NCBI GenBank assembly: GCA_019359035.1
Contig: JAHHIC010000083.1
Location: 1 to 64,000 of the forward strand
DNA length: 64,000 nt
From: Scytonematopsis contorta HA4267-MV1
GTDB lineage: Bacteria > Cyanobacteriota > Cyanobacteriia > Cyanobacteriales > Nostocaceae
Direction: 5' to 3'
A program made the position numbers and the translations under genes. The notes under the pieces were generated by a model. The model searched no databases and was not told the origin of the DNA. It saw only the letters and a program-made list of their open reading frames with translations. Below are positions 34,212 to 43,400 of this stretch, piece by piece. Position 1 is the first letter of the stretch, and every line of letters starts with the position of its first letter.

Positions 34212-34789
34212 TTTTTCCTTGAAGATGTAACTTTAAACCGAACTTGCTTTCCTACGGTGATTTGTGCAATATGGCTGATATCGCATCCAGCTTTATAGGC
34301 TTCTAAAATCGCTTTATTGTTGGGTTTGTACTCAATGCTTTTAAATTCATCGGGAAAGTCAGCATCATCAACTTCGATTAGTAAATCAGCTACTTTTGGT
34401 GGATTATCCCTGATTTCAATAACTCTATCCTTACCAATGTTTTTCTCTGGAATTAACCCAATTTCGTGCAAATAAATGAGCGTACGTTTAATTTGTTCTA
34501 GTTGAGTTTTTCTTCGGGAGATTACTTTGTCATGTAGTTCAACTGTGCGCTGCTTTCTTTCTTCCCAGGTTTCCAGGTCAAGTTTAAGCTGGTCTACCAC
34601 CCAAGCGATAGCATCAATTTTGGTTTCGATACCATTTTGGACAGAGACTAGCTTGCTGATAAGTTCTTTAACCTCACCTTCTTCTTCTGAATCAGTTGCT
34701 TCTTCAATTTGCTCCCAAAGTTTTGCAGCATCAAGGGATAATTCCTTAAGAGTAAGTTCGTTAATTTGGCGTTCAATTGCTTGAGTCAT
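34208..34789 (-). CDS. Siphovirus Gp157-like protein
   Basis: A 193-residue protein with the long coiled-coil of the phage Gp157 family: KIDAIAWVVDQLKLDLETWE and ERKQRTVELHDKVISRRKTQ, a helical region at about residues 45-120. A C-terminal beta part follows (VIEIRDNPPKVADLL, TVGKQVRFKVTSSRKK). In streptococcal phages Gp157 is associated with phage resistance or replication, but the role is not firm. It lies in a small minus-strand cluster next to a restriction-modification pair and is likely of phage or plasmid origin. Confidence 0.75.
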   Translation of the reverse strand: MTQAIERQINELTLKELSLDAAKLWEQIEEATDSEEEGEVKELISKLVSVQNGIETKIDAIAWVVDQLKLDLETWEERKQRTVELHDKVISRRKTQLEQIKRTLIYLHEIGLIPEKNIGKDRVIEIRDNPPKVADLLIEVDDADFPDEFKSIEYKPNNKAILEAYKAGCDISHIAQITVGKQVRFKVTSSRKK

Positions 34790-34795
34790 TTTTCC

Positions 34796-34936
34796 CTAAA
34801 TGCTGTATTGTGAGTGGTAATAATCAGATTTTTCGGCTGCTAATTTAGCTTCTAAATCGTAATATTCATCCTCTGTTACTGATTTAAGTGCTTGTTTTGG
34901 CTTTTTATTTGTTACAATGGTACTAGTTTGATGCAT
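34796..34936 (-). CDS. Small 46-residue protein upstream of the Gp157-like gene
   Basis: A short frame, ATG at 34936 to TAG at 34796, encoding MHQTSTIVTNKKPKQALKSV then a Glu/Tyr/Ala-rich helix (EDEYYDLEAKLAAEKSDYY). It ends 6 bp before the Gp157-like start, so it would be the first gene of that cluster. The codon composition is protein-like, but the ribosome site is weak. No family recognised. Confidence 0.45.
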   Translation of the reverse strand: MHQTSTIVTNKKPKQALKSVTEDEYYDLEAKLAAEKSDYYHSQYSI

Positions 34937-35106
34937 GATTCACTACTTGCTGTTTTCAATTTTAAAAGCGTTAGCAACAAGTAGTGATTTATAATGTTAA
35001 GGCAAAATCATAATTAAGTTTTTTCTAAATTTACGCAAATCAATATTTTACTATTTCAATGGTGATGTTAATATATTTAATATAATTTTTGATTTATTTA
35101 AAGTTG

Positions 35107-35991
35107 ATGGGTAAAAACAAGCTGATAGCTTTTGGCTGGTATGGCGGTAAATTCAGCCACTTGGATTGGCTTTTACCACTTTTACCGGAAGCTGTGCATT
35201 ATTGTGAGCCTTTTGGTGGTTCCGCTGCAGTATTGCTTAACCGTAAACCTTCCCCAGTAGAAACATATAATGACCTGGACGGAGAAGTAGTTAATTTTTT
35301 TCGCGTGTTACGGGATGAAAAGGAACGTCTCATCGAAGCTATTGGTTTAACTCCCTTTTCGCGGTCTGAATTTGAATTAGCAATTTCACAACTTACTCCA
35401 GACGTATCAGAATTTGAGCGAGCTAGACGATTTTTTATTAGAGCAAGACAGGTAAGAACGGGTTTAGCGCAAACTGCAAGCTCTGGTAGGTGGGCACATT
35501 GTAAACTAACTTCTCGTGCAGGAATGGCTGGTGCAGTTTCCAGATGGTTGGGAAGTGTAGAAGACTTACCAGAAATTGTACAACGACTTTTGCGAGTGCA
35601 AATTGAACATGACTCAGCAATTAAACTAATTCAACGTTACGATAGCGAAGAAACTTTATTTTACTGCGACCCTCCTTATCCTCATGATTCGAGAGGAGAT
35701 AGTCAAGCTTACGCTTACGAAATGACGGACGAGCAACATCGTGAACTGGCTACTTCGCTACATAATGTTAAGGGTAAAGTAGCAATTTCTGGTTATCAAT
35801 GTTCTTTAATGTCGGAACTGTATGGTGATTGGAAAACAATTGCTGCACCTGCTAAGACTTGTCATTCTACAAAAGGATTACGAACGGAAGTGCTGTGGGT
35901 GAACTATGATATTTCTAAACAAAATTTAGATAAGATAAAATCACAACAAGCAGAAAATGAATGTCAACCCCAACAGCTATCCTTGATTTAG
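35107..35991 (+). CDS. DNA adenine (N6) methyltransferase, Dam type
   Basis: A 294-residue methylase of the D12/Dam class. Motifs in order: GWYGGKFSHLDWLLPLLP (motif X/AdoMet pocket), HYCEPFGGSAAVLLNR (motif I), ETYNDLDGEVVNFF, and FYCDPPYPHDSRG (catalytic DPPY, motif IV). I use ATG 35107; a TTG at 35089 would add six residues. It overlaps the next gene, a SacI-type restriction endonuclease, by 31 bp, so it is probably the protective half of a type II restriction-modification system. Its target sequence cannot be read from the protein. Confidence 0.9.
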   Translation: MGKNKLIAFGWYGGKFSHLDWLLPLLPEAVHYCEPFGGSAAVLLNRKPSPVETYNDLDGEVVNFFRVLRDEKERLIEAIGLTPFSRSEFELAISQLTPDVSEFERARRFFIRARQVRTGLAQTASSGRWAHCKLTSRAGMAGAVSRWLGSVEDLPEIVQRLLRVQIEHDSAIKLIQRYDSEETLFYCDPPYPHDSRGDSQAYAYEMTDEQHRELATSLHNVKGKVAISGYQCSLMSELYGDWKTIAAPAKTCHSTKGLRTEVLWVNYDISKQNLDKIKSQQAENECQPQQLSLI

Positions 35992-37094
35992 CATTTGAAA
36001 GAGTTACAAGTAATTTAACAGAAGCAATCATCAAAGATAATGCGATTTCTAAAAATGTAGAATTTGTCTGTCGTAACCCACAGAATCGCGCTGGTGTAAG
36101 GTTGTTACTTGCTTGTTTGTTAGCAAAAGTCCACAGAAATAATTTAGACATTCGCAAGCCTTATACGGAAATTGGTGGTGATGACTGTTACTCAGGTCGT
36201 ACCTATGATGAAGCTTACGTCACAGCTTTTATTAACAAACACTCACTTCCATGCAACCCAACAACCGCTTTTTTGACTCCAGCTTTACGCAACAGGAATA
36301 TTATTTTAACACCAGATGTTAATTTAGTTGGTAGACCTCCCATACTTTATAAAACTGTACTTGATTTGTTTAATGATGTTCATACTGGTCGGATTTTAGC
36401 TGAAGATTTACTTGCGGAAGTTATTAGATATTTGATAATTGTTAGAGACGAAAAACAACAAAGGATAGCAAGTTTATTGTCAGATTTACAAACCTTAGCA
36501 GGGGGAATTCGGCTTTCTGCTGAAGCAATTATTAAATTGATTGAGCAGCATTTAAGTTGTCCTAATTCAAGTCGCTTACCTGTTTTAATTGTTGCAGCAG
36601 CTTACCAATCAGCTTCAGTTTATTTAGGACAACGCTCGTTACCTCTTACTAGTCATAACGCGGCTGATGAGCAAACAGGAGCGCTTGGTGATATCGAAAT
36701 TACGTTATTAAATCAAGAAAATGTGATAACATGCTATGAAATGAAGATGAAAAAGGTGACGATTGATGATATTAATCGTGCGTTACAAAAGATTAGTAAT
36801 TCAGTAGATAGAATTGATAACTATATTTTCATTACTACGGATGTAATTGAACCCGCAGTTGCTGAATATGCTCGCTCAATTTACGAACAAACTGGTGGAA
36901 TTGAAATCGTAATTCTTAATTGTGTAAGTTTTTTACGCCATTTTCTTCATCTATTTCATCGCTTGCGGATGAATTTTCTTGAAGCTTACCAACAATTAGT
37001 ACTTACTGAATCAGAAAGTGCTGTCAGTCAACCTTTAAAAGAAGCTTTTTTGGCATTACGTCAAGTTGCGGAAAGTGGTAAAGGTGACGAATAA
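35961..37094 (+). CDS. SacI-family type II restriction endonuclease
   Basis: A 377-residue protein matching the SacI-type restriction endonuclease pattern in the central region: GGDDCYSGRTYDEAYVTAFI, CNPTTAFLTPALRNRN, and a late GALGDIEITLL...VITCYEMKMKKVTIDDI. The last part provides Asp, Glu and Glu-x-Lys, consistent with a PD-(D/E)XK active site (EMK). It overlaps the methylase gene by 31 bp in another frame, the typical arrangement of RM genes, which ensures methylase-first synthesis. The reading is intact, so the system is probably functional. Confidence 0.78.
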   Translation: MSTPTAILDLAFERVTSNLTEAIIKDNAISKNVEFVCRNPQNRAGVRLLLACLLAKVHRNNLDIRKPYTEIGGDDCYSGRTYDEAYVTAFINKHSLPCNPTTAFLTPALRNRNIILTPDVNLVGRPPILYKTVLDLFNDVHTGRILAEDLLAEVIRYLIIVRDEKQQRIASLLSDLQTLAGGIRLSAEAIIKLIEQHLSCPNSSRLPVLIVAAAYQSASVYLGQRSLPLTSHNAADEQTGALGDIEITLLNQENVITCYEMKMKKVTIDDINRALQKISNSVDRIDNYIFITTDVIEPAVAEYARSIYEQTGGIEIVILNCVSFLRHFLHLFHRLRMNFLEAYQQLVLTESESAVSQPLKEAFLALRQVAESGKGDE

Positions 37095-37142
37095 AAATAG
37101 AGGGTTAATTAAAGCTAATTAAGATAATTAGCGTCCACCTGC

Positions 37143-38192
37143 TTAATTTAATAGCACGGTTAGTAAAGATTCTGCTTGGGAACGTAGCACTTGATTTACC
37201 CATAATAATTCTTCCGGGTGTCGTATCGCAGCATCAGCCAACAGTTGAGGTAAGTGAAAAAACCAGTCCCTATGCTCTTTTCCCAAATAACCAATCACAA
37301 TGGTTAAAGCCATTCCATTTCTTCTGGTAATGGAAGCAAGGGTTAACCACTGACAATTGGCAGGTTGGTTATTACAAAAATTAACTATGTCTCGCACCAA
37401 TTGTTCCGCTTCTTTAACTTGTTTTCGCGTCAGGTAAGTAATACTTTCTACCACACAAAATAATTTATTGCTCAAGGATGATATTACATCCTCTACTGTT
37501 AATGACTTACACTCATTTTTGGGTTGTTCAATCAAGGTAATAATATCAACATTACCAGTACTTACTGATTGTTCATTATTGTTAACGGGTGTCTCTTCTA
37601 CAAGGGCTTCTAATTCCTCACTGCCAGATATCCAAGCTAATCGTCCGACTTTGAGTGCTTGTCTTAAACACAAACTCTCCGTGACTATTTTCTGAGCAGT
37701 AAACCCTTCTTGCTCCATCATCTCTTGGAGGATTACTCCTGTGTCTTCATCATGGATGGGTGGTATTTGTACATATCTACCACCATTAGGTAATGAACGC
37801 CAGATGGTCGGTTTTTCTTCCATCTTTATTCTGGGTTTACGTTGCTCTTTCATTAGGGCTTTCACTTTTTCTTGAGTGATTGTTCCTAAATCTTGCATCT
37901 GCTCTATGACAGGAGCATATTTTTTGTGGTTCTTGGCTAGCACAAATAAGGTATCTGGTTCGATTGCAGCTAAATCGGAGGACGAAAAAAAGCAAAAGAC
38001 AGTGCTTAGCCTGATATATTTGTTCTCCTCATTTGATGACCAACCATATTTTTGTATTAACTGCTTGTATTCTTTCTTGGAAAGCCGTTGTTTCTGATAG
38101 TTTAATTCAATTGCGAATTCTAGAATTTCTTGTGTGGCGTTACTTAATGGTGTTGTTGGAGAAACTATTGCTATTGGTGTTGTGGCAAGCAT
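37143..38192 (-). CDS. Cyanobacterial plasmid protein, paralogue of 20928-22244
   Basis: A 349-residue soluble protein sharing the conserved core of the 438-residue protein at 20928-22244: KKEYKQLIQKYGWSSNE, IEPDTLFVLAKNHKKYAPV, EEKPTIWRSLPNGGRYVQIP and TGVILQEMMEQEGFTAQKIV. Its own N-terminus is shorter; the missing N-terminal motif (IAQLELDEYIKQQ) is found in the separate small protein encoded just upstream (38274-38567). The C-terminal half differs between paralogues. Function unknown. The convergent restriction endonuclease gene ends 48 bp away. Confidence 0.7.
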   Translation of the reverse strand: MLATTPIAIVSPTTPLSNATQEILEFAIELNYQKQRLSKKEYKQLIQKYGWSSNEENKYIRLSTVFCFFSSSDLAAIEPDTLFVLAKNHKKYAPVIEQMQDLGTITQEKVKALMKEQRKPRIKMEEKPTIWRSLPNGGRYVQIPPIHDEDTGVILQEMMEQEGFTAQKIVTESLCLRQALKVGRLAWISGSEELEALVEETPVNNNEQSVSTGNVDIITLIEQPKNECKSLTVEDVISSLSNKLFCVVESITYLTRKQVKEAEQLVRDIVNFCNNQPANCQWLTLASITRRNGMALTIVIGYLGKEHRDWFFHLPQLLADAAIRHPEELLWVNQVLRSQAESLLTVLLN

Positions 38193-38273
38193 GTAGATAT
38201 CCCTGTACTGATAAGATGGTGTTGAGGGGAAAGGCGCACGCTTAAGTACGCCTTATAGGGGAAAAAATTAGGA

Positions 38274-38567
38274 TTAGGAGATTGACAACTCGCTCATAGA
38301 TATGATGAACGACTGTGCTTCATCAGAACTATTACAGCGAGTTTTACGGATAGAACCCGAAAGCTGAGCAATCCAAGCACCATCTATATCGTGGTAAAAA
38401 GTACCTATTGGCTTAATACCAAACCACACGCGGTACAATAATTGGAAATTGGTATCACGTACCGCATCCACTTCCAATTCTGGAGCTATCACAGCAGCTT
38501 GTTGCTTGATGTACTCATCTAACTCAAGTTGCGCTATTCGTTGGGCATCAATCAATCTGTAGTGCAT
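38274..38567 (-). CDS. Small protein matching the N-terminus of the 438-residue paralogue
   Basis: A 97-residue protein whose start, DAQRIAQLELDEYIKQQAAV, resembles EQQIAQSEFEEYIEHQV at the N-terminus of the 438-residue protein (20928-22244). The rest (YRVWFGIKPIGTFYHDIDGAWIAQLS) is a beta-rich segment not found there. It is first in a minus-strand operon with the 349-residue paralogue, divergent from an Xre regulator. Function unknown. Confidence 0.6.
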   Translation of the reverse strand: MHYRLIDAQRIAQLELDEYIKQQAAVIAPELEVDAVRDTNFQLLYRVWFGIKPIGTFYHDIDGAWIAQLSGSIRKTRCNSSDEAQSFIISMSELSIS

Positions 38568-38648
38568 AATTAAGAAAGTCCTGTATTTTTCGTGGACAGG
38601 GAGCGGTTTCGTTTTCCAGGCGTGAACCGCTTCTCGTATAACATATAT

Positions 38649-38691
38649 CTATTGTAAAGCGTTAGCTTACAATAGTCAATCGTTAGCTAAC
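38649..38691. promoter_or_regulatory. Palindromic operators of a divergent promoter
   Basis: Two related palindromes: CTATTGTAAAGC-GTTA-GCTTACAATAG (38649-38675, one indel) and GTTAGCTAAC (38682-38691, perfect). They share a (G/T)CGTTAGCT core. They lie between the divergent genes at 38567 (minus) and 38747 (plus), so they are probable binding sites of the Xre regulator encoded at 38747. Confidence 0.65.
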
Positions 38692-38746
38692 AACTTACAG
38701 CGAAAATTTAACTAATAGTTTAAAAGTGGAGTGTTATCAGCCAGCT

Positions 38747-38992
38747 ATGACTACGAAAATGAAAGTAAGGCGAACAATAGAAAGAGAAGTTCCTGGACTG
38801 GGACAAAAAATCAAGAAAGCAAGAGAGGCAGACGGTCGTAGTCTCGAGTCGATTTGCGGTGAGGTTGGTATCTCGCGTGTTTATTGGTACGACATTGAAG
38901 GAGAAAGAGTTAGGGGGTCGTTACCAGAAGAAACACTTCGCAAAATTGAAAAAGCGCTAAATATTGATTTAGGAGTAAACTTTGACGATTAA
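38747..38992 (+). CDS. Xre-type HTH regulator
   Basis: An 81-residue protein starting at ATG 38747 (a GTG at 38726 in frame lacks a ribosome site). Residues 14-75 form the Xre domain: GQKIKKAREADGRSLESICGEVGISRVYWYDIEGERV and PEETLRKIEKALNIDLG. It is the third small HTH regulator in the window set opposite a minus-strand operon, and paralogous palindromes lie in its promoter. Probably represses both divergent transcripts. Confidence 0.82.
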   Translation: MTTKMKVRRTIEREVPGLGQKIKKAREADGRSLESICGEVGISRVYWYDIEGERVRGSLPEETLRKIEKALNIDLGVNFDD

Positions 38993-39721
38993 TTAACCCA
39001 AAATTTGTGTGTATTATTTACTGCTATTGGTCATACTGATATATATTAGCTATCTCCGGAAATTAATTATTTGTTGTCTCTTGTAGAGTCAGTAAATTTG
39101 CGCTCTCCACATTCTTGGACGAAGATGTCTATTGGACAAACTATCAACAAAACGGACATCTGGAGAAAAAGAATAGAATAAGGCTCGCAGCGTCGAGTTT
39201 ATATGACGCAACTATTTTACCAAAAAAGCCAGAGGGCAGCTTTGCTGAGGGCATTCGTAATAGAGACATATTTTTGTCCTCTGCCTGATTGGTTTGTTGC
39301 GCCATTATTTATGAAAAAGTATAAAAGGATTTTTTTAAGCGCTCTGCTCCACTACGTGTACCGCAAGGTCGTCCGCAGGACTTACGTGACGCTTTTCGCT
39401 TGAAAAAAAAGGCGTCGTTGCTAAAAAGAAAAAAATGCAAAAAGAAGCTCGTCGCAAAAATCGAACAAAGAAAAAATAGTATCAATTACTTGTAATCACA
39501 TACCTTAAATCTTCCACCTCAAACTGTTGCCTTTATAAGTAATACACTGTTCTCAGCATGTAGCAGTATGAACTCAACTTTTAACTCGTGGCGGCGTCTT
39601 ATATCTTTTATGCTAAAGCAATTTGACTCCATCCGTCCAGCCAATTCCTCTTAGAGAGCCAAATTTAGAATTGCAGGGTACAGTTAACTAAAGTTTCAAT
39701 TTAAATAAAAATACGACTTGC
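38993..39721. other. Degenerate intergenic region
   Basis: 729 bp without an intact gene. Open but startless stretches are visible on the plus strand (about 39090-39288, reading LDEDVYWTNYQQNGHLEKKN, and about 39346-39494, ending in a Lys-rich tail LKRKKCKKKLVAKIEQRKN), in different frames. They may be remains of one decayed gene, not identified. A 66-codon ATG frame at 39203-39403 overlaps them but has no family pattern and is not annotated as a gene. Confidence 0.4.
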
Positions 39722-40351
39722 TTACAAATTAACAATTCCTCGTTTTACAGCAACAATTACAGCTTGAGTGCGATCGCTCACTCCCAATTTACTTAAAATT
39801 CGATTAACGTGAGATTTTACGGTGCTTTCACCGATAGTTAAGGCATTAGCGATATCTAAATTACTCATCCCTTGCGCCATCAAACGGAGAACTTCTAGCT
39901 CTCGCTCACTTAGTTCTGGATTACTCATTCGCTGTACTAATTTTGCCCCTACTTCTGGTGGAATATACTGCTGACCGCGATGAACTATACGGATTGCATT
40001 GAGAAGTTCGTTGGGTTTAGCGTCTTTGAGCAAGTATCCTTTGGCGCCGGCCTGCAATCCACTATAAATATCTTCATCACCATCGTAGGTAGTTAGCACA
40101 ACAATTCGGGCATGTTTAAATTCAGCACAAATAGCAGTAATAGCTTCCACCCCGGACCGAACCGGCATTCGTAAATCCATTAGCGTTATATCTGGTTGAT
40201 ATTCACGAAAATAATCGATTGCCTGCTGTCCATCTTCTGCTTGAGCAATCACCGTCATTTCTGGGTCGCGGTTAATAATGGTTGCCAATCCTTGCCTGAC
40301 AATGGAATGATCGTCAACAATTAGAACTCGAATAGTCGTTGATTGGCTCAT
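39722..40351 (-). CDS. NarL/FixJ-type response regulator
   Basis: A 209-residue two-component regulator. Receiver domain (8-120) with acidic DDH, phosphorylation Asp in DITLMDLRMP (about residue 56), Thr of LTTYD and Lys of YLLKDAK. The LuxR-type HTH (148-205) has LSERELEVLRLMAQGMSNLDIA and ESTVKSHVNRILSKLGVSDR. It lies 83 bp downstream of a hybrid histidine kinase with a HisKA_3-type core, the usual partner of NarL regulators, so it is its likely cognate. A stem-loop copy of the island's repeated cassette lies just upstream of its start. Confidence 0.95.
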   Translation of the reverse strand: MSQSTTIRVLIVDDHSIVRQGLATIINRDPEMTVIAQAEDGQQAIDYFREYQPDITLMDLRMPVRSGVEAITAICAEFKHARIVVLTTYDGDEDIYSGLQAGAKGYLLKDAKPNELLNAIRIVHRGQQYIPPEVGAKLVQRMSNPELSERELEVLRLMAQGMSNLDIANALTIGESTVKSHVNRILSKLGVSDRTQAVIVAVKRGIVNL

Positions 40352-40401
40352 AATAATTCTTGCTCTCGATTTATATTCGGTTCAGCAATGCAATAAGCGA
40401 G

Positions 40402-40427
40402 GATTGGCTCCAACTAAAGTTGGAATC
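40402..40427. repeat. Partial copy of the repeated cassette (CCAACTAAAGTTGG stem)
   Basis: GATTGGCTCCAACTAAAGTTGGAATC. It matches the distal palindromic end of the longer cassettes at 51461, 54384, 54771 and 58077, and lies about 50 bp upstream of the response-regulator start in the same orientation relative to the gene. The rest of the cassette is absent. Confidence 0.6.
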
Positions 40428-40434
40428 TCATGTT

Positions 40435-43400
40435 TTACTCTCGATTTACAGTGACAACAATTTCTGTTCCTTGCCCAGGTTGGCTTTGAATTGACAGTTG
40501 TGCCCCAATATTTTCTGCTCGCTCGCTCATTCCTAGCAACCCAAATCCGCCAACAGGTGGTATGCTACCAACCCCAAAACCCTGTCCATCGTCTTTAACG
40601 CGCAAAATACATTGTGTATTTTCATACGTTAACTCAACCCGAATTTCATTCGCACATGCATATTTAATAGAATTTGTCAATGCTTCTTGTCCAATTCGGA
40701 GTAAGTTATTCTCGACTTCGACTGGCAAGAGATAAGCGGCGCCTTTGATTTCGTAGATAATATCTGTATTGTTAGCGGCTCTCATTTGAGTAACGAGACG
40801 ATGCAAAGCACTATCTAAGCTGCCTGACTCCAATAGCTGCGGACGAAGTGCTGTCACAGAACGACGTGCTTCGGTAAGTCCAGTTCGTGCCAATTCGTCA
40901 ATTATTTCTAGGTGTGCCTGGGTTGCTGACAAATCATCTGCTATTACTTGAGTTGCAGCTCCTACTTGAACTAAAATACCTGTAAATGCTTGAGCTAAGG
41001 TATCGTGGATTTCTCGCGCCATGCGGTTGCGTTCTTCCAAAATTGAGGCTTCTTCGGCGCGTTTGCGTTCGCGCAGTGCAGCGAAATGCTGTTCGCTAAT
41101 GTCTGTTACCAGCCCATAGTGTCCTTTTACAGTAGCATTAGAATCGAAATCGGGTATCAAGATAGCACTGATATACTTTTTGCCAATTGGATATGGAATT
41201 TCTGCTTCATAAGTTGTAATTTGTCCTGCCTGCGCTTGGTTAATGTATGGTTCAGCAATGTAATAAGCCGTTTCACCCAAAAGTGTACGCACAGAATTGC
41301 CCAAAATTTCATCTTGACTACAGCTAAACCATAACTCATAAGCCCGGTTAACAAACTGATAACGCTGATTTATGTCCACATAGCTGATTAAAGCAGGTAA
41401 AGCGTTGGTAATTAGCCGTAATTCCTGTTCTTGATCGTGCAGTGCGGCTTCGCTTTCCTGTAATGCTGCTGTCCTTTGGGCTACTTGTTGCTCTAAGGTA
41501 CGGTTGTAATTAGCTAAAAACTGTTCTGCTTTTTTTCGCTCTGTAATGTCTTGAAAAGCGACAATAGCATAAGCTACATTGCCCTGCTCGTCAAAGACTG
41601 GAGTTCCCCACGCCTCAACTGGAATTGTGAGATTATTTCGCCGAATTTCCATATCATCAACTGTAGTGCGTTCGCCGCTCAACGCGCGGATGATTGGTAG
41701 TTTCTCTGTGGGATATTTTTGATCTGTTCCCGCCAGATAAAATTGATAAACTTCCGCAAATTGATCCGGCATCACAGAAGGATTAATCGCTTTACCCACT
41801 AGTTCAATTCTCCTTTGATTAGCGTAGTAAGGACGCCCAGCAGCATCTAATACTACAATTGCCACTGGGACAGCTTCTAGAAATTGGCTCATCTGACTTT
41901 CGCTCTTTCGCAGTTTCGAGTAGAGTTTGGCATTTTTAATTGCAATAGCTGCCTGAGTTGATAATAAATTCAAAATTTGCGAACGCTCTTTAGTAAATAC
42001 TCTAGTCGCTAACTTATTTTCTAAATATAATACGCCAAGGAACTGACCTTGATTAATCAACGGCAAACATAAAATTGATTGAGGTTGATTGCACCGAATG
42101 TATGGCTCATTGGTAAAATTACCTTCATGAGTTGCATTATTTAAAATAATAGTTTCATGAGTACGAATCACATAATTAATAATTGATTCAGGTAGTTTAT
42201 TTGCCGTTGATATAGAATTTAGTACCTGGGTAACACAAACAGTTGTACCATCTAAATCATTAAGTTCACCAAAAGCTTCAATCACCCATTCTTCAGCATT
42301 TTCCAAAATCAAAAATCCTGTTTGGACACCAGCATTTTCAATTAAAATTTTCATTAAAGAACGGAGCAATTGTTCTAGTTCAATTTCACTCGAAATTGCT
42401 TGCGATGCACGCATCACCGTCGCCAAATCGAAATCACTGTGTGAATTATGAGAAGCGGTTAATTGACTTGTGTTAATTGGCGTGTCAGCTATAGCTAGAG
42501 GCTGAGGAAATAGCTGCGGATAGCGCATTTCTAAATCTTTAACTTTTGCAGTTGCCCCCCAAAGCTCGTAGCAGTAATGTGCCTCCTTCATGTAAATTTG
42601 GGCGATTTTCTGCCTACCTCGTGCCAGATAATGTTTAGCTGCTAATTCGTATGCTAACGCCTCTTCTTGGATATATCCATTTTCCTTGGCGGCATTTATA
42701 GCTTGTTCATAAAATTCTTCTGCTTCAAACAACTGACCCAAAACTCGCGCTTTTTCTGCTTGCACCAAATGGTATTTATGCAAATAATTCATGGGTGCAT
42801 GATGCGCCCATTGTTTCATTTTTTCCTGGTTTACAGCAACTTTTTTGAGAATCTCCTCCTGCGCTTGAGAGCTACTTTCAAAATAGATTGCAAGTCTTGC
42901 CAGAGAGTCATATAGGTAGTACAAAGAAACAGTGGGTGTAACTCTTATTTGGCTTAAATGACTTTCCGCTCTAACTGAATTTTCAAGTGCCTGAGCATAC
43001 TCAGAAAATAGATAGCATAGAATAAGTTTGCTGAAATATCCTAAAAAAGTTGAGATTCTGTTTAGCTCGTGTTGTGACTGTCTCTCCTCATTATAAGCTT
43101 CGCCAATGAGACGGGTTGGAGTGCTTGAAAGACCCATCAAATTTAAGACAGTCTGTTGAAATATTTCAATATGGATCAGTGCTGTTTTCTGTTTAATTTG
43201 ACGACGGAGCACTTCAGTGTATGTCCTCATTTCGCGTTCCAGTTCCACAAGTTCTTTACCGACAATAAACGCTTGGAGACAGTAAGCGTAAGCACCATAG
43301 GCAGCAAACTCTAAATCACCAGTTTCCAGCCCGCTTTGATAGACTTCCAGAAGTGGTTTAGCTATTTCTCTAATATGTTCTTTTCGGTGGATAATGAAGA

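Noticed and set aside
39203-39403. 66-codon plus-strand frame in the 39 kb gap
   Set aside because: No Shine-Dalgarno sequence, no recognisable domain, and other frames in the region look equally protein-like; best treated as part of a decayed region.
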